The translations under genes and the position numbers were made by a program. From the NCBI GenBank assembly GCA_947461985.1, contig CANHNT010000057.1:1-9615 (forward strand): 9,615 nt of DNA. Direction: 5' to 3'. Under the pieces are notes generated by a model, which searched no databases, was not told the DNA's origin, and saw only the letters and a list, made by a program, of their open reading frames with translations. Positions 7,727-9,615 of this stretch are shown here, piece after piece (the stretch's first letter is position 1; the number at the start of each line of letters is the position of its first letter). The DNA comes from Bacteroidota bacterium (lineage in GTDB: Bacteria; Bacteroidota; Bacteroidia; Chitinophagales; Chitinophagaceae).

Positions 7727-8803
7727 TTATAAAATTATTTTGCTTAATATTTCATTGGCTGCGCTAACACAAGTAGTTACCTTACCACTAAATACCGAAT
7801 GAATATTTTTTTGATGCGTTAAAACTAATGTTGGTCGGGCATCATCAATTTCTTGATTGGGTAAAATCATTTTGGTCGTAATCCAAGAATCTACACAAGT
7901 CATGTCATTCAAAATTGGAAAATAATTTTTACATGCTTCAATAATATCATTTTCGATGTTGCCATCAAATACATTCCAAATGGGTTTTTCAAGGCCTTTG
8001 TCTGATTCTAAAACGGATTCTTTTACGTGCGATAAAATATATTCTCCTTCTACAAAACCTCTAGGCAAAATGGAACAAAAAGGACCATCCATTATGGTTA
8101 CTCCATAGGAAGGAATTTTTTTATTGACTTTCAAAATTGGCAACACTAATAATTGAAATTTCGCTTGTAAATCTTCTGAAAAGGCTAATTTCAAAACATC
8201 TCCTAAGCCAGAATAAGCCGCATTAATTAAGTTTTTTCCTTTTACAACATAGTTATTATGAAGCGTTACCTCGATTTGATCATCACTGATATTTTCAATT
8301 TTAGTAATGGTTGCATTTCGTAAAACGCGAATATTTCGTAAATTTTTAATCCGTGTTAATATATTTACACGCAGTGTTTGATAATCAAATGCAGGCTCAT
8401 ATACTTTCCAACATTGTTCAATTGTTTTTCTGTTGAGCAGTTCTTCATCGGGCCAAGCTTCTTCTAATGGAATGCTTAATTGCTTTGTAAAATCGAGAAA
8501 TTCTTTTGCACACACATGCGAATTTTGTTTTGAAATTGCATAATATTTTATAAATTTATCATTGATGCAATCGCCATAATATTTCAAAAAAGCATCCATC
8601 CCATCAATAGATTCTCTACCTGTTTCAGTACTTCTAGGATAGTGATATCCATAATGAATTCTGTTTTGATTCACCAACGATGCTTCTTTCAAAACATCTA
8701 GATTTTTTTCTAAAACAGTAACGTTTATTCCATTTTCTGCTAAAATGATAGCTGTTGTTAATCCAAACAAACCACCACCCACAATAATTGTATTATTAAC
8801 CAT
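7727..8803 (-). CDS. DAO-type FAD-dependent oxidoreductase
   Basis: A 358-residue flavoprotein of the D-amino-acid-oxidase-like (DAO) superfamily. The N-terminal Rossmann motif IIVGGGLFGLTTAIILAE at 6-23 gives GxGxxG (Gly9, Gly11, Gly14), and Glu32 ends the second strand to bind the FAD ribose. The segment NQNRIHYGYHYPRS at 45-58 is a strong signature of DAO-like proteins that I associate with surface-polysaccharide loci and whose reaction is not well defined. A second FAD-contacting strand is LINAAYSGLG at 192-201, and the C-terminal FSGKVTTCVSAANEIL at 338-353 closes the flavin fold. No signal peptide, so it is cytosolic. It overlaps the SDR gene by 8 nt and has the only strong Shine-Dalgarno sequence in the window. 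It probably oxidises or reduces a sugar or amine group of a precursor together with the SDR, but the substrate is inferred only from context. UDP-galactopyranose mutase was considered and rejected. Confidence 0.82.
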   Translation of the reverse strand: MVNNTIIVGGGLFGLTTAIILAENGINVTVLEKNLDVLKEASLVNQNRIHYGYHYPRSTETGRESIDGMDAFLKYYGDCINDKFIKYYAISKQNSHVCAKEFLDFTKQLSIPLEEAWPDEELLNRKTIEQCWKVYEPAFDYQTLRVNILTRIKNLRNIRVLRNATITKIENISDDQIEVTLHNNYVVKGKNLINAAYSGLGDVLKLAFSEDLQAKFQLLVLPILKVNKKIPSYGVTIMDGPFCSILPRGFVEGEYILSHVKESVLESDKGLEKPIWNVFDGNIENDIIEACKNYFPILNDMTCVDSWITTKMILPNQEIDDARPTLVLTHQKNIHSVFSGKVTTCVSAANEILSKIIL

Positions 8804-9464
8804 AAATCATTCCTCCGTTTAAGTGTAAAATTTGACCTGTATAATGTTTGCTTTTTAAAATAAAATCTATTCCCTCTACACACTCTTCTAAAGTAAGTAA
8901 GCGTTTGTTTAACGTTCTATCAATATGTCGTTGTTTAAAATCGGGAGTCATTCCATTAAAAACAGTTGAGCTTTCTATTAAACTTGGCGACAGTGCATTT
9001 ACTCTCGTTTTAGGGGCTAAGTCTTTTGCTAAAGTTCTTACCAATCCATTCACAGCACCTTTAACCGCTGCGTATGTTGGGTCGTAACTTCCTTGCCAAG
9101 CAGCAGGTGAACTAATCAATGTGATGGTTGAATTTTCAGTCAACATTGATTTCATTTTTTGCATGAGTAACATAGGGCCTACTACATGAATACCAACCAT
9201 TTTTTGCAAATGAATTTCTGTCATGTCGTCCAAATTATATTTTGGTTCGTAACCAGATGTTATAATTAAATGGTCGATCGATAAATTAGGTAAATTATCT
9301 ATGGATGTTTTATCCATAAAATCAATATAGAAAATTTCGTCTGATACGTTTTCTTTCTTAGTCGTACTTCCCAATACTTCATAGTTATTTTGCTGACTAT
9401 AATGTGTATGAAGTGCTTTACCTAACGAACCACCCATACCAACAATAAAAATAGTTTGTTGCAT
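8796..9464 (-). CDS. Short-chain dehydrogenase/reductase (SDR)
   Basis: A 222-residue NAD(P)-binding oxidoreductase, somewhat shorter than the ~250 residues of classical SDRs. The N-terminal IFIVGMGGSLGKAL (5-18) reads GxxGxxG (Gly9, Gly12, Gly15). The usual NNAG motif is replaced by IITSG at 67-71. The catalytic set is intact: Ser118/Ser119 in TLISSPAAW, then Tyr131 and Lys135 in YAAVK. RVNALSPSLIESS at 154-166 matches the usual RVNxxxPG cofactor segment, with Ser161 in place of Gly. The C-terminal GQILHLNGGMIYG at 210-222 matches the conserved SDR end (xxVDGG). It would reduce a carbonyl or oxidise a hydroxyl in the cytosol. Coupling with the FAD oxidoreductase (8-nt overlap) suggests a shared pathway, such as making a modified sugar. 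FabG-like 3-oxoacyl reductase activity is a possible alternative. The ATG is 2 nt after the preceding stop. Confidence 0.87.
   Translation of the reverse strand: MQQTIFIVGMGGSLGKALHTHYSQQNNYEVLGSTTKKENVSDEIFYIDFMDKTSIDNLPNLSIDHLIITSGYEPKYNLDDMTEIHLQKMVGIHVVGPMLLMQKMKSMLTENSTITLISSPAAWQGSYDPTYAAVKGAVNGLVRTLAKDLAPKTRVNALSPSLIESSTVFNGMTPDFKQRHIDRTLNKRLLTLEECVEGIDFILKSKHYTGQILHLNGGMIYG
8811..8816 (-). promoter_or_regulatory. Shine-Dalgarno sequence GGAGGA for the FAD oxidoreductase gene
   Basis: GGAGGA on the minus strand lies 7 nt before the ATG at 8803-8801, an ideal spacing, and supports that start over others. It falls inside the SDR gene, where the same bases encode the conserved Gly217-Gly218 pair. 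No other gene in the window has a comparable site, and Bacteroidota generally make little use of Shine-Dalgarno pairing, so it may be partly or wholly a by-product of the glycine codons. Confidence 0.4.
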
Positions 9465-9466
9465 AA

Positions 9467-9615
9467 TTATTTTTTAAAAAATTTATTTTTTAGTTGAATG
9501 ATGAATTGCAAAAATGATTTCTTGGCTAATTCTTCTTTCAGTCGTTTATTTTCATGCGAATATCGAGTCACTAATTTAGCTAAATCTTCTTTTTGAATTT
9601 CATAATTTTTGGCAA
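9467..9615 (-). CDS. C-terminal tail of an unidentified protein (cut by the right window edge)
   Basis: An open minus-strand frame enters from beyond the window and ends at TAA 9467-9469, giving 48 visible residues. The frame sits 2 nt before the SDR start, the same tight packing as the other genes, which supports it being real. The visible part is highly charged (KEDLAKLVTRYSHENKRLKE at about 8-27) with leucines spaced suitably for a short coiled coil, then a basic hydrophobic end (FLQFIIQLKNKFFKK, 34-48) that could be an amphipathic membrane-binding helix. No domain is visible, so I do not assign a function. In such loci a methyltransferase or glycosyltransferase with a coiled-coil tail would be an ordinary guess, no more. 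Confidence 0.65.
   Translation of the reverse strand, partial: AKNYEIQKEDLAKLVTRYSHENKRLKEELAKKSFLQFIIQLKNKFFKK

Noticed and set aside
7558..7767. Plus-strand open frame of 69 codons
   Set aside because: Antisense to the GT4 N-terminus and the end of the FAD oxidoreductase gene; no supporting motif.
7727..8803. UDP-galactopyranose mutase as identity of the flavoprotein
   Set aside because: The FAD motif fits many flavoproteins, but the typical mutase segment after the second strand (a GGN-type loop) is absent and the HYGYHYPRS signature points to DAO-like proteins.
8848..9087. Plus-strand open frame of 79 codons
   Set aside because: Antisense to the catalytic half of the SDR gene.
9469..9482. 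Perfect palindrome ATTTTTTAAAAAAT, considered as a terminator stem or slippery site
   Set aside because: It is pure AT and lies in the Lys/Phe codons and stop at the end of a coding frame, with no GC stem or loop; chance is likely in such AT-rich DNA.
1..9615. CRISPR arrays, tRNA/rRNA, insertion sequences, attachment sites, toxin-antitoxin or defence genes, JUMPstart-like leader
   Set aside because: Coding sequence fills the window and none of these signatures was seen by eye; a computed repeat and RNA search was not possible here.

Overview
The window looks like a piece of a Bacteroidota chromosome, probably a Flavobacteriia- or Chitinophagia-like organism. It is strongly AT-rich, the proteins are rich in Lys/Asn/Ile, nearly every stop is TAA, and most genes lack a Shine-Dalgarno sequence. 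This assignment is an inference from composition and gene style; there is no rRNA or other lineage marker here.

All genes lie on the minus strand and are read from right to left. They form one uninterrupted polycistron. Ten genes are seen: eight complete, one cut at each window edge. Junctions run from a 20-nt overlap to a 6-nt gap, so no intergenic region exists and I see no promoter, terminator, repeat, RNA gene or mobile element. In transcription order: the C-terminal tail of an unidentified protein (9467-9615); a short-chain dehydrogenase (8796-9464); a DAO-type FAD oxidoreductase (7727-8803); a GT4 glycosyltransferase (6654-7724); a GT2 glycosyltransferase (5616-6647); a polytopic O-antigen polymerase/ligase-family protein, probably Wzy (4325-5626); two adjacent GT4 glycosyltransferases (3140-4324, 2134-3159); a PaaK/CapK-like adenylate-forming enzyme (749-2134); and a WbuB/WcaI-like GT4 cut by the left edge (1-743).

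Together these are the middle of a Wzx/Wzy-type surface polysaccharide locus (O-antigen, capsule or exopolysaccharide). Five glycosyltransferases would extend a lipid-linked oligosaccharide at the cytoplasmic face and the Wzy-like protein would join repeat units in the periplasm. The SDR/FAD-oxidoreductase pair and the PaaK-like enzyme probably supply or attach an unusual sugar or non-sugar substituent. The initiating sugar-phosphate transferase, the Wzx flippase, export proteins and nucleotide-sugar synthesis genes are not in the window and would be expected on either side.

Most of this is a recognisable kind of locus rather than a new system. The points most worth a second look are the SDR/FAD pair, the PaaK-like enzyme with no visible partner, and the GT4/GT2 junction, where two genes in the same frame are separated only by a TAA and the second has no ATG start.
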